NCBI RefSeq assembly: GCF_000169375.1
Contig: NZ_AAXY01000002.1
Coordinates: forward strand, 62,001 to 126,000
From: Marinobacter sp. ELB17
Lineage (GTDB): Bacteria; Pseudomonadota; Gammaproteobacteria; Pseudomonadales; Oleiphilaceae
DNA length: 64,000 nt
Direction of reading: 5' to 3'
This document shows, one piece after another, positions 8,301-17,352 of this stretch. The notes beneath the pieces are model-generated. The model was not told where the DNA came from and did not search any database. It saw nothing but the letters and a program-made list of their open reading frames with translations. The position numbers were made by a program, and so were the translations under genes. Positions within the stretch are counted from its first letter, which is position 1. Each line of letters begins with the position of its first letter.

Positions 8301-10205
8301 CAAACGCTGAAGGTCGACCGTGGCGCCGGAAACCGTGCGCAGAGTGAAGTCGTGCAGCCAGATCACTTCGCCATTGCGGCTGGTCATTTCAAAAGGGTGT
8401 TCGCTGAGCACGCGGAAGCCAAAGTTGTCGAACACCGGCATGACGTCTGACAAAGGTACCGGATGGTTTGGATAGAACAATTTAAAGTGAATGGTGCTGT
8501 CGTCTTCTTCCAGCGCCCGATAAAAACTCATGGCCATGTCGCCGGTTTTGGCGGCGGTGGCGACGTATTCCAGATCAATGGCGGCGCGGCGCGGCGAAAA
8601 CATTTCCAGGTAACTGGCGGGGAAACCCGCACTCCAGGTACGCTTCATCTCGCTGCCTTTCTCTTCGCCCCAGGCCTCGGTAAGCGCTTCTAACAGCCCG
8701 TCACTCCAGGACTGCGCCAGCCCGATTACCTTTTGGCGAATCTCGGCCAGTGGCAGCTGGCGGTTTTCCATAGGCGGCACGCGAATGGTGAACTGTACCC
8801 GCGCCAGAACCGATTCGGAAAAATAAGTGACAAATTCAACGTCTTCGGCGCCCAGGGTTTCTACCAGAACCTGCTCAACTTTCAGACGCAGCTCGGTGTT
8901 GTAGATGTCCCTTGGAAAATAGGCCAGACAAGACACAAACTGGCCGTACACGTCTTCGCGCATGAACAGTTCAATGCGTCGACGTTCCTGAATGTACAGT
9001 ATGCCGGTGGCCAGTCGCAGCAGTTCTTCGGTATTGAGCTGGAACAGCTCGTCACGGGGCAATACCGTCAGAATTTGGTCAAGCTCTTTGCCGGTGTAGT
9101 CGTCACGGGGGAAACCAGACTGCGTCATCACACTTTCAAATTTGCGGCGAATCAATGGAATCTGGTCCGGCCGCTCGTTGTAAACTCGAGCGGTATAAAG
9201 GCCCAGAAAGCGCCGCTCACCCACCACTTCACCCTTCTGGTTGAAGCGTTTTATGGCAATATAATCCGGGTAGGCCGGGCGATGTACGCGTGAGCGCTGG
9301 GCGGATTTAGCAAAGATAAACACATCGTCAGTGCGGGTCATTTCCTGACCGGTACGGTTGGGCAACTCACTTAAACGTACACACACGGGGCGTTCGTTGG
9401 TCACCCGCAATATGCCAAGTTCGGAGTCTTTTACCCGACGCACTTCCACGCCGTTTTTATCGTTTACAAAGTCATACTCGTCGTAACCCAGAAACGTGAA
9501 ATGATCTTCTTGCAGCCAGGTCAAAAATGCCTGTGCTTCTTTTTTCTGCTGTTTGCTGATATCTCCAGCGGAATGCTCCAGCTCCTCGCGACTTTCGATC
9601 ACTTTCGCGTTTACCCGGGGGAAGTCACCTACAGCGATGCGTACTTCGTGCAACACGCTCTGCAGTACCTGCTCCAGTTCGGCCATTTCTTCCGGCGCGC
9701 TGTGGCGATCAATTTCGATGGCAATAAACGCCTCTTGAGCACACTTAACCGGTGCAGTCCCGCTGGCATCTTTGCCGTGCAGATCGGCCAACTTGCCATC
9801 TTTATCGCGGCTGATCTGAAGCACCGCGTGCTGAATGGAATGGGTACCAATTTCGCGCTGGTTAATAGCAATGCGCAGTGAGTCAATCAGAAACGGCATG
9901 TTCGGATGAATGATAAAAATCATCGTATGCGTCGATGCCCACCCATCGCTTTCCAGATCCGGATTGAACACTGAAACCGGGGTCTCGTCCTGTTCGCGAT
10001 GGCGAAGAAACTGCCAAGCTGCCATTACGCCGCCATAAATATCTGAAAATCGCCGCTTGACCAGTTCTTCCAGAGGTATCTGCGAGTAGTGTTGGCGGGC
10101 AAATTCGCTGATTCGGGTGGCTTCCGTTTTGGCAATCTTCTCGCCAAATGCCTCTTCTAGCAGAGAAAAAAATTGTTCCTTACTGGCCACTGTCAGCGCA
10201 TTCAT
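5301..10205 (-). CDS. gdhB: NAD-specific glutamate dehydrogenase, large (180 kDa class)
   Basis: Oxidative deamination of glutamate to 2-oxoglutarate and ammonia with NAD+; a catabolic cytoplasmic enzyme. At 1634 residues it belongs to the very large bacterial class typified by Pseudomonas aeruginosa GdhB. A long N-terminal regulatory part with ACT-like segments is followed by the catalytic core: [20 protein letters not shown], the lysine-bearing VGAKGGFV stretch, and the Rossmann motif [13 protein letters not shown] near residue 987. A long C-terminal helical part follows. The start chosen is the ATG at 10205, which has AGAGGT seven bases upstream; the longer reading frame to 10265 lacks such a site. 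In Pseudomonas this enzyme is allosterically activated by arginine; whether that holds here cannot be seen. Confidence 0.93.
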   Translation of the reverse strand: [1634 protein letters not shown]

Positions 10206-10383
10206 AGCGTACCTCTGGTTCGTGTAAACGATGGAGCTGGTATTTATACCGTTGTTATCGCACAAGGATATGCCAAGCGCTTGATTTTTGCCGGCATCTC
10301 CGCAAAATTACGGCAACTACTTATCAGTTGGATTGTTGTAGCATAGCTGTCTTTTATCGTTACCGGTCACGAGTACCTTGCCT

Positions 10384-11370
10384 ATGTCATCGCCGTTATC
10401 ACTACAGCAGACTTTTCTGAATCTTCAGAGCCAGCTGGAAACCCGTATTATTGGCCAGAAAATCCTGGTTAACCGTCTATTGATGGCTCTGTTGGCTGAT
10501 GGCCACCTGCTGGTGGAAGGCGCCCCGGGGTTGGCGAAAACCACCGCCATCAAAACCTTGGCTGAATACGTTGAAGGTGACTTTCACCGCATCCAGTTCA
10601 CCCCTGACCTGTTGCCTTCCGATGTGACCGGCAGCGAAATCTATCGCGCAGAAACCGGTCTTTTCGAATTCCAGCGCGGCCCGGTGTTTCACAACCTGGT
10701 ACTGGCCGATGAAATAAACCGCGCCCCGGCCAAGGTGCAATCGGCGCTGTTGGAAGCCATGGGCGAACGCCAGGTCAGCGTGGGCATGAACACCTTCGCG
10801 CTGGAACCGCTGTTTCTGGTGATGGCGACGCAGAATCCGATAGAGCAGGAAGGCACTTACCCCCTGCCGGAAGCCCAGCTCGACCGCTTTCTGATGCACG
10901 TGTTGATTGATTACCCCGATGCCAGCGCCGAGCGCCAAATTCTGCATCTGGCGCGCCGCGACTTTCGCCAGCCTGCAGCCGCCGTTACCCGCCGTGTTAG
11001 TGTCAGCGAGGTGTTTGCCGCGCGCCAGCAAGTGGCCAACGTACACATGGCAGAAGCTGTTGAAGATTATTTACTGGCGCTGGTGTTGGCCACCCGTAAC
11101 CCTGCAGAGCTAGGCCCGCAGATCGGCCCGGAACTTGCGCGCTGGGCCAGTTTTGGCGCCAGCCCGCGGGGCACTATCGCACTGGACCGTTGCAGCCGCG
11201 CCCAGGCCTGGCTTGACGGGCGCGACTATGTAACCCCGGACGACATCCGCAATGTGGCCTTTGACGTGTTGCGCCACCGGGTGCTGCTAAACTTTGACGC
11301 CCAGGCTGAGGGCATCAGCACCGACGATTTTTTGCGGCGACTCTTAGAATGTCTGCCGGTAACGGCATAA
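10384..11370 (+). CDS. MoxR-type AAA+ ATPase
   Basis: AAA+ ATPase of the MoxR family, thought to act as a chaperone-like activator for proteins with von Willebrand A (vWA) domains. The 328 residues contain Walker A GAPGLAKTT at 46-54, Walker B LADEINRAPAKVQSALLEAM, sensor-1 region MATQNPIEQEGTYPLPEAQLDRF, and the C-terminal lid with RDYVTPDDI. The ATG at 10384 was chosen over a TTG two codons earlier. It heads an operon with a DUF58 protein and the BatA/B/D-type vWA proteins, the usual partner set. It diverges from gdhB across about 180 bases in which I found no convincing promoter on either strand. The cellular target is unknown. Confidence 0.9.
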   Translation: MSSPLSLQQTFLNLQSQLETRIIGQKILVNRLLMALLADGHLLVEGAPGLAKTTAIKTLAEYVEGDFHRIQFTPDLLPSDVTGSEIYRAETGLFEFQRGPVFHNLVLADEINRAPAKVQSALLEAMGERQVSVGMNTFALEPLFLVMATQNPIEQEGTYPLPEAQLDRFLMHVLIDYPDASAERQILHLARRDFRQPAAAVTRRVSVSEVFAARQQVANVHMAEAVEDYLLALVLATRNPAELGPQIGPELARWASFGASPRGTIALDRCSRAQAWLDGRDYVTPDDIRNVAFDVLRHRVLLNFDAQAEGISTDDFLRRLLECLPVTA

Positions 11371-11377
11371 TCCGCCC

Positions 11378-12367
11378 ATGACTCACGGTAACGCATCCAA
11401 TGTGTCGACCTCTGCCGCGCAGGCCAACGCAGCGCACGACATCGCGTTGCCATTGGCTGAGCTGGTAAAGCTGCAGGCAGACGCCCATACGCTGCGGCTG
11501 CCGTCGGCCAAGGCCACCCGCAGCCGCCAGGCCGGAGCTTACGCCTCGCCACAAAGAGGCCGTGGTATGGCGTTTGCCGAAGTTCGGCAATATCAGCCAG
11601 GCGATGACATTCGCGCCATTGACTGGCGAGTAACGGCAAGGCGACAACAGACCCATACAAAAATTTACGAGGAAGAGCGAGAGCGCCCGGTTCTGCTGTT
11701 ATGTGACTTAAGCCCGTCACTGTTCTTTGCCAGTACCGGCGCCTACAAACAGGTGCGCGCCGCCCAGGCTACTGCCATGCTGGCCTGGGTTGCGCTTTTT
11801 GGCGGCGACCGGGTAGGCGGTCTGGTGTTCAATGGCCAACGGTTAACTTTGCAGCGCCCGGCACGGCGCAAGACCTCAGTGCTGCGACTGCTAGACAGCC
11901 TTGCCCGCCTACAACATCAGCCCGGCCAGTTTTATCCCACCCCGAGCGCGCCGCTAGCAGAGCCGGGGTCGCTGGATAACGCACTGGCTGAAGCCTGTCG
12001 TGTTGCGCGCACCGGCAGCCGAATTTTCATCATCAGTGACTTTATGCAGCTGAGCGAACACAGCGCTGGCTTGATGGGTAAGCTGGCTCAGCACAACAGC
12101 GTCAGCGCCGTTCATATCAGTGACCCGTTGGAGCAGGCATTGCCCCGGCACGGCCAGTTTGCGGTGGCCAGCGCCACTGGGCCGCTGTGGTTTGACGCCG
12201 CGGATAACACGTTTCGCCGGGCCTGGCAGCAGCGCATGAACCAACACCAGGAGCGATTGCAACATTGCCTGCGAGTGGCAGCGGTAACCAGCATTAGTGT
12301 TTCTACTGGCGAGCATCCACGCTTGGCGCTGCATGCGCTGATGGCCGGCGGGGGCCGCCTGGGATGA
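11378..12367 (+). CDS. DUF58 domain protein (vWA-like)
   Basis: Member of the DUF58 family that nearly always accompanies MoxR ATPases. The 329-residue protein shows the diagnostic block RGMAFAEVRQYQPGDDIRAIDW followed by a vWA-like fold that keeps a DxSxS metal-binding motif (DLSPS). A second conserved strand reads GSRIFIISDF. No signal peptide or membrane segment is seen, so it is likely cytoplasmic, next to the MoxR ATPase. It begins seven bases after the moxR stop and its end overlaps the next gene by four bases (ATGA), which indicates coupled translation. Biochemical role unknown. Confidence 0.85.
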   Translation: MTHGNASNVSTSAAQANAAHDIALPLAELVKLQADAHTLRLPSAKATRSRQAGAYASPQRGRGMAFAEVRQYQPGDDIRAIDWRVTARRQQTHTKIYEEERERPVLLLCDLSPSLFFASTGAYKQVRAAQATAMLAWVALFGGDRVGGLVFNGQRLTLQRPARRKTSVLRLLDSLARLQHQPGQFYPTPSAPLAEPGSLDNALAEACRVARTGSRIFIISDFMQLSEHSAGLMGKLAQHNSVSAVHISDPLEQALPRHGQFAVASATGPLWFDAADNTFRRAWQQRMNQHQERLQHCLRVAAVTSISVSTGEHPRLALHALMAGGGRLG

Positions 12368-12906
12368 ACACCCCTAACGCCACCCATACCGCCAACAATG
12401 GGGCCAACAACGCCGCCAACGCGCTGCAACAACTGCGCGATATTCATTTACCCGTGAGCGAAGGCTGGTGGCCGCCAGCGCCCGGCTGGTGGTTACTGGC
12501 CGCTGCAGGCTTGCTCTGCCTGGTGCTGGCCGTGCGCGGATGGCAACGCTGGCAGCAGCGCAACCGGCGCTGGCAAACTGTACAACGGGAACTGGCGACA
12601 CTGCGGACGCAAACGCAAACGCAAACGCAATTGCAGAATAGCCCCGCCTGGTTCAGCCAACTTAACGCATTACTAAAGCGTGTGGCCCGTGACATCTACC
12701 CACTGCAGTCGATAGCTGCCCTGAGCGGCGACGATTGGGTCGCGTTTTTGCAGCACAGTAGCGATAACGCCGTTGAAGCAGACCTGGTTACCACCATGGT
12801 GGACGCCTGCTGGCAACCCCACAGCAGCTGCGACCCGCAGCACGCACTAGCCTTTGCTGGGCGCTGGCTGCAAGACCATAAAAAACAACTGCGGGGTGCG
12901 CCATGA
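12364..12906 (+). CDS. DUF4381 membrane protein
   Basis: Small protein of the DUF4381 type found between DUF58 and BatA genes. The 180 residues have the typical entry LRDIHLPVSEGWWPPAPGWW, one transmembrane segment (about 39-60, WLLAAAGLLCLVLAV), then a Gln/Arg-rich helical cytoplasmic region. A short Thr/Gln repeat (TQTQTQTQLQ) around residue 85 is encoded by repeated ACGCAA units and may be length-variable. It overlaps both neighbours by four bases. Probably a membrane component of the MoxR/Bat complex; that role is inferred from gene order only. Confidence 0.78.
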   Translation: MNTPNATHTANNGANNAANALQQLRDIHLPVSEGWWPPAPGWWLLAAAGLLCLVLAVRGWQRWQQRNRRWQTVQRELATLRTQTQTQTQLQNSPAWFSQLNALLKRVARDIYPLQSIAALSGDDWVAFLQHSSDNAVEADLVTTMVDACWQPHSSCDPQHALAFAGRWLQDHKKQLRGAP

Positions 12907-13928
12907 CACTGGCTTACCCCTGGGTGCTCTGGCTTGCATTGCTGCCGCTGGCGCTGCTTTGGCGGCGCCGCGCAGCCCACCCCGTGCAGGCGCCGGTAAT
13001 GCCCCTGGGGCACTGGTTAACCGACATGCCTGGGGTATCCAGCCATAGCGCCAAAAATCCTGTATGGCTGCGTTTGCTCACACTGTCGAGCTGGTTGCTG
13101 TTGGTGCTGGCGCTGGCGCGGCCGCAAGTGGTGGGCGAGGCTCGGCAACTGCCGACAACAGGGCGCGATCTGATGCTGGTGGTAGACATTTCACCCAGCA
13201 TGGACGAGCCGGACATGGTACGCCAAGGCCGACGGATTAACCGGTTACAGGCGGTAAAACAGGTGCTGGCCGAGTTTATTGATCAGCGCCAGGGCGATCG
13301 CCTGGGCCTTATTCTGTTTGGCAGCCAGGCCTATGTACAAGCACCCCTGACCTTTGACCGAACAACGGTAAACATTCTGCTGCAAGAAGCCGGCCTCGGC
13401 ATGGCCGGGAACGCAACCGCCATTGGCGACGCCGTTGGCCTAGCGGTGAAGCGCCTGCGCGAGCGGCCCCTGGAGCAACGAGTTGCCATTGTGCTGACCG
13501 ACGGCGCCAACACCGCCGGCGAAATAACGCCTGACAAAGCCAGTGAGCTGGCACAGGCCAGTGCCGTGCGGCTTTACACCATCGGTATTGGCGCCGGCGC
13601 GGATAGCGCCATAACCGGACTGCTGCAGCGCAATCCGTCACGGGATCTAGACGAGGCCCTGCTAACGCGCATGGCGCAGCAAACCGGCGGCCAATATTTT
13701 CGCGCCCGTAATCTGGCCGAGCTTGGCGGTATTTACACCAGCATTAACCAGCTCGAACCAGCCCTCCAGGAAGGTCAGTTTTACCGACCGGTGCGCGAAT
13801 ATTATGTCTGGCCGGCGGCGCTGGCCGTAACGCTGTGGCTGTTTGCGCTCTTGTTCCGCCGCTACCAAAAGCTACGTCAGCAACCGCTTCGCCAAGGCCC
13901 CGAAACAGAGAAACAGCCCCATGTCTGA
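12903..13928 (+). CDS. batA: BatA-type vWA membrane protein
   Basis: Inner-membrane protein with a von Willebrand A domain, first of the Bat (Bacteroides aerotolerance) set. The 341 residues have two N-terminal hydrophobic segments (about 4-18 and 55-75), a vWA domain with an intact MIDAS (DISPSMD, then the conserved threonine region and LTDGANTAGE), and a C-terminal membrane segment (VWPAALAVTLWLFALLF). The large domain probably faces the periplasm. It starts inside the DUF4381 stop and ends eight bases into batB, so the operon is tightly packed. Bat proteins have been linked to stress resistance, but their molecular action is not settled. Confidence 0.86.
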   Translation: MTLAYPWVLWLALLPLALLWRRRAAHPVQAPVMPLGHWLTDMPGVSSHSAKNPVWLRLLTLSSWLLLVLALARPQVVGEARQLPTTGRDLMLVVDISPSMDEPDMVRQGRRINRLQAVKQVLAEFIDQRQGDRLGLILFGSQAYVQAPLTFDRTTVNILLQEAGLGMAGNATAIGDAVGLAVKRLRERPLEQRVAIVLTDGANTAGEITPDKASELAQASAVRLYTIGIGAGADSAITGLLQRNPSRDLDEALLTRMAQQTGGQYFRARNLAELGGIYTSINQLEPALQEGQFYRPVREYYVWPAALAVTLWLFALLFRRYQKLRQQPLRQGPETEKQPHV

Positions 13929-15792
13929 GCTGATGATTTTGCAGTTACAGTGGCTGCGGCCCTGGTGGTTTTTGCTGTTGCTGGCCACACCGCTGGTGTA
14001 CTGGCTTGCCCGGCATCGCGGTGACGGCGACAGCGGCTGGCCGGCACTGATACCCCGGCATCTTCTGGCACCGCTGCTGCCAGAGCCGCGACACAGCGCT
14101 GCAGACCAGCGAAGAGTGCCAAGAAGAGCGCTCAGAAGAGTGCCACGGATCGCCAGCCCGCTGGCAGCCTTGCTGGCGTTTGTGCTGATCAGTCTGGCCT
14201 TGGCTGGCCCAGTGTGGCGCCAGGCGCCAAGCCCCGCGGCACCACCCGCCAGCAGCCTGGTGATAGTGCTGGACATGTCGCTGTCGATGCTGGCCACCGA
14301 CGTGCAGCCCAACCGCCTGACACTGGCCAAACGCAAAGTTCGCGACATTCTTGCCGCGCGCCAAGGCAGTCTTACAGCTCTGGTGGTGTACGCCGCAGAC
14401 GCCCACAGCGTAACGCCCCTCAGTGACGACAGCGCCACGACCGAATCCATGCTCGCCGTTCTGGACCCGCTGATGATGCCGGCGGCCGGCAACCGCGCCG
14501 ACCTGGCAGTGCGCAAGGCCATGGAGCTGCTCGAACGCGGAGCACCGGGCAACGGCCGTATTTTGTTAATCACAGACGACGTGCAACCCCGTTACCGCCA
14601 GGCCATTACCGAGCTGTTGACAGGCAGCCGTTTCCAGCTTGACACCCTCACCGTTGGCACCCGCGCCGGTGGCCCGATCCCCCTGGCCGAGCGCGGTTTT
14701 ATACGCGACGGCGACCGCATTGTGATCAGCCAGGCAGCGCCCGAGACATTAGCGCAGCTGGCGGCGGCCAATGGCGGCAAGAGCGCGACCCTGACGCTGG
14801 ATGGCCGTGACCTCAGCGCGCTGGCGGTCAGCGGCTTAAACGCGGCTTTCACCAAGACCGACGCGGCACGGCTTGATCCTGCAAAAACACGCCAACAGTT
14901 ACAGTGGCAGGAAGACGGCTACTGGCTACTTTGGCTGGCCCTTCCCTGGTTACTGCTGATCTGGCGCCGCGGCGCTTTAGCGCTGTTCGCCCTGGCCTTG
15001 CTACCTACCCTGCCGCAGCCTGCGCAAGCCCTTAGCTGGGGCGAGCTGTGGCAGCGTGAAGACCAGCGCGCAAAAGCTCTGATAGAGCAGGACCCAACGC
15101 AGGCCGCAAAGCAGCTGCAAGCGCCCGAATGGCAAGGTTCAGCGCTCTATCGCAGCGGCGAGTTCGAGGCCGCCGGTGAGCGCTTCGCCGAGGTGCCCGG
15201 AGCCGACGGCGCCTACAACCGGGGCAACGCGCTGGCCCAAGCGGGCGAACTGGAATCTGCCATTTCCGCCTACGACCAAGCACTCACCCTACAGCCCCAA
15301 CACACGGACGCCCTTGCCAACCGAGCGTTGGTTTCCGACTTGCTCCAACAACAGAAACAGGAGCAGCAGCAAGAACAAGGTCAACAGCAAGATCCGTCAT
15401 CCGGACGGGACCCGGGCTCTGACAACCAGGACGGGCAGCCGCAGAACAGCGAAAATTCCGAGAATACAAAGAACTCCGAAGATTCCGGGAGCTCCAAGAG
15501 CCCGGGAAAAGGTAAAAACGGGCGCGATCAGCAATCTGACAACAACGGCGATAGCGCAGAGCTCGATGCCGAACTTGATAAAAAATCAGGGAACGAGCCA
15601 GAGAGTGAGTCCGGTAAAGAGCCTGGCCCGGAACAGGCCCCGGCAGATACCCGTGAAGCCCCGTTGAGCCAGAGCCAAGAGCAGTATTTAAGGCGGGTGC
15701 CAGATGACCCTGGCGGTCTGTTGCAGCAGAAATTCCTTCAGCAATACCGGCAACGGCAGACACCAGCAGATAGAGGCGATACGCCATGGTAG
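13921..15792 (+). CDS. batB: BatB vWA protein fused to a TPR (BatC-like) region
   Basis: The 623-residue protein joins three parts. Residues 1-320 are a BatB-type vWA domain between membrane segments, with MIDAS motif DMSLSM. A hydrophobic stretch follows at about 333-375. Next is a TPR region (ALYRSGEFEAAGERF, AYNRGNALAQAGELESAISAYDQAL) that corresponds to BatC in organisms where it is separate. The last ~145 residues are low complexity, rich in Gln, Glu, Asp, Ser and Asn. The start is the ATG at 13921, overlapping the batA stop; the upstream extension in frame lies within batA. It ends seven bases into batD. The fusion implies BatB and BatC functions act as one unit. Confidence 0.84.
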   Translation: MSELMILQLQWLRPWWFLLLLATPLVYWLARHRGDGDSGWPALIPRHLLAPLLPEPRHSAADQRRVPRRALRRVPRIASPLAALLAFVLISLALAGPVWRQAPSPAAPPASSLVIVLDMSLSMLATDVQPNRLTLAKRKVRDILAARQGSLTALVVYAADAHSVTPLSDDSATTESMLAVLDPLMMPAAGNRADLAVRKAMELLERGAPGNGRILLITDDVQPRYRQAITELLTGSRFQLDTLTVGTRAGGPIPLAERGFIRDGDRIVISQAAPETLAQLAAANGGKSATLTLDGRDLSALAVSGLNAAFTKTDAARLDPAKTRQQLQWQEDGYWLLWLALPWLLLIWRRGALALFALALLPTLPQPAQALSWGELWQREDQRAKALIEQDPTQAAKQLQAPEWQGSALYRSGEFEAAGERFAEVPGADGAYNRGNALAQAGELESAISAYDQALTLQPQHTDALANRALVSDLLQQQKQEQQQEQGQQQDPSSGRDPGSDNQDGQPQNSENSENTKNSEDSGSSKSPGKGKNGRDQQSDNNGDSAELDAELDKKSGNEPESESGKEPGPEQAPADTREAPLSQSQEQYLRRVPDDPGGLLQQKFLQQYRQRQTPADRGDTPW

Positions 15793-17276
15793 AGCGAAAC
15801 AACAAATTCTCGGCGCCGTTGCGGCGACATGATTATGGCGATTACAGCGATTGCCGTGGCTTTGGTCGGTTTTTGATCATCGTCTTTTGCCTGCTGGCGT
15901 TGCCGGCATGGGCGCAAAACCCGACTGCAGACGTGCGGAAGAGTTTTATAGAGCTCTCCACCGACAAAGCCGAACTTTATGTGCAGGAGCAGCTGCTGCT
16001 AACGGTACAACTGTACTTCAGCAATGAGCTCATCCGCGGCGAACTGTCGGAACCGGTCAGCAATAACGCGGTGATTGAATCCTTAGGCCCACAGCAGGAA
16101 TACTCGCGGGTTCGGGGTGATCAACGCTACCGTATGATTGAGCGCCGCTACGCGGTTTACCCGCAGACACCGGGCCAACTCAGCCTAGCGCCCCTCGAAT
16201 TTGAAGGCAGCTTTCGCGGCGCCAGCGGCCGCCTGCAGATCCTGCGCAGCAACGAACAACTGTTTGACCTGCCGGTGAAAGACATACCGCCGCTATTCAG
16301 CGGCAGCGTCTGGCTACCCGCCACAGGGTTAACGCTGGAAGAAAGCGGGCTCCCCAACGATAACCGCGTCACCAGCGGTGCAAATCTGACCCGCCAGCTA
16401 ACCCTGCGCGCCAACGGTTTGCCAGATGCCACGCTGCCGCCCTTTCCGGCTCAGACAGCGCCCGGGTTGCGCAGTTATCCAGAGCCTGCCAAACGCGCCA
16501 CCGACATCAGCGCCGACGGCCTGATGTCTATACTGCAACAGTCCAGCGCCCTGGTGCCGGTGCAAGCCGGCGAGCTGCACCTGCCCGAGGTGCGCGTTCC
16601 CTGGTGGGATACCGCAAGCGATTCAGAAAAAGTCGCGATTATTCCAGCGCGCATGCTGGTGGTTGCGCCCGGTTCAGACTTCGATGCTCAGGCTCAGATT
16701 CAGGCCCAAGCTCCGGCGGTCACCGCTATCGATGAAAAGCTGAATAACTCCGCTAGCGACGCAGATCCAAAGTCGGATATGAACGGCCAAAACACCACTG
16801 GCGGCGGTGCTTTCTGGCCTTGGCTGGCGTTGTTTATGGCCGTTGGCTGGGGTATTACCGCAGGTTTGTTCTGGCGCGCAAAGCGCTCGCGTTATCGAGC
16901 TAACAAGGCAGCCGCGAGCAACCTCGGGCCAGACGATTCAGGGCTCTACAAGGAACTGCTGGCCGCTGCCGGCAACAACAATCCGGACACACCGCGGCTG
17001 TTGCTGCGCTGGATGAATCTCCAGTATCCGGACAAGGGATTTCAAAGCTGGCGCCAAGTGGCGGAGTTCTGTCATTTGCCGCCGCTAACTGACGCTCTAA
17101 CCAAGCTTGAACAGCGGAGTTATGGTACGGGGCAACCGTTGGAAGACAAGGCGTCAAATAACCCGGCACAGCTGCAACAGGCGATTCGTGAGCTAGGGCG
17201 CAGGCCTGTCAGCCAGGCGGAAAACAACGGTCTATCGCCGCTATACCCGCCTGCCATTGACGCATCGCAGCAATAG
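15786..17276 (+). CDS. batD: BatD-type oxygen tolerance protein
   Basis: Last gene of the moxR-bat operon, 496 residues. An N-terminal export signal (FLIIVFCLLALPAWAQ, about residues 28-44, preceded by a charged stretch) precedes a large region of beta-rich, Ig-like character (KSFIELSTDKAELYVQEQLLLTVQLYF is typical of BatD). A transmembrane segment lies near residues 340-360 (FWPWLALFMAVGWGITAGLFW), with a basic cytoplasmic tail of ~130 residues. It likely projects into the periplasm and anchors the vWA partners. It starts within the end of batB. Transcription runs toward ccmI; a strong hairpin at 17307-17341 lies between them. Confidence 0.83.
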   Translation: MVERNNKFSAPLRRHDYGDYSDCRGFGRFLIIVFCLLALPAWAQNPTADVRKSFIELSTDKAELYVQEQLLLTVQLYFSNELIRGELSEPVSNNAVIESLGPQQEYSRVRGDQRYRMIERRYAVYPQTPGQLSLAPLEFEGSFRGASGRLQILRSNEQLFDLPVKDIPPLFSGSVWLPATGLTLEESGLPNDNRVTSGANLTRQLTLRANGLPDATLPPFPAQTAPGLRSYPEPAKRATDISADGLMSILQQSSALVPVQAGELHLPEVRVPWWDTASDSEKVAIIPARMLVVAPGSDFDAQAQIQAQAPAVTAIDEKLNNSASDADPKSDMNGQNTTGGGAFWPWLALFMAVGWGITAGLFWRAKRSRYRANKAAASNLGPDDSGLYKELLAAAGNNNPDTPRLLLRWMNLQYPDKGFQSWRQVAEFCHLPPLTDALTKLEQRSYGTGQPLEDKASNNPAQLQQAIRELGRRPVSQAENNGLSPLYPPAIDASQQ

Positions 17277-17306
17277 CGCCACTCAGGTACAAGCCATTGC
17301 AAGCCA

Positions 17307-17341
17307 CCGCGGTAGCGAAAACGTAGGCGGCGCTACCGCGG
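17307..17341. terminator. Hairpin between convergent batD and ccmI
   Basis: CCGCGGTAGCG and CGCTACCGCGG form a perfect 11-bp stem with a 13-base loop, sitting in the 76-base gap between the convergent genes batD and ccmI. No T-run flanks it on either side, so it may act as a bidirectional Rho-independent-like barrier or as a 3'-end stabiliser. Confidence 0.5.
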
Positions 17342-17352
17342 CAAGGCCATGC

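Noticed and set aside
7287-8450. 387-codon open frame on the plus strand
   Set aside because: Lies wholly inside gdhB on the opposite strand; no ribosome site and no family resemblance; a shadow of a high G+C gene.
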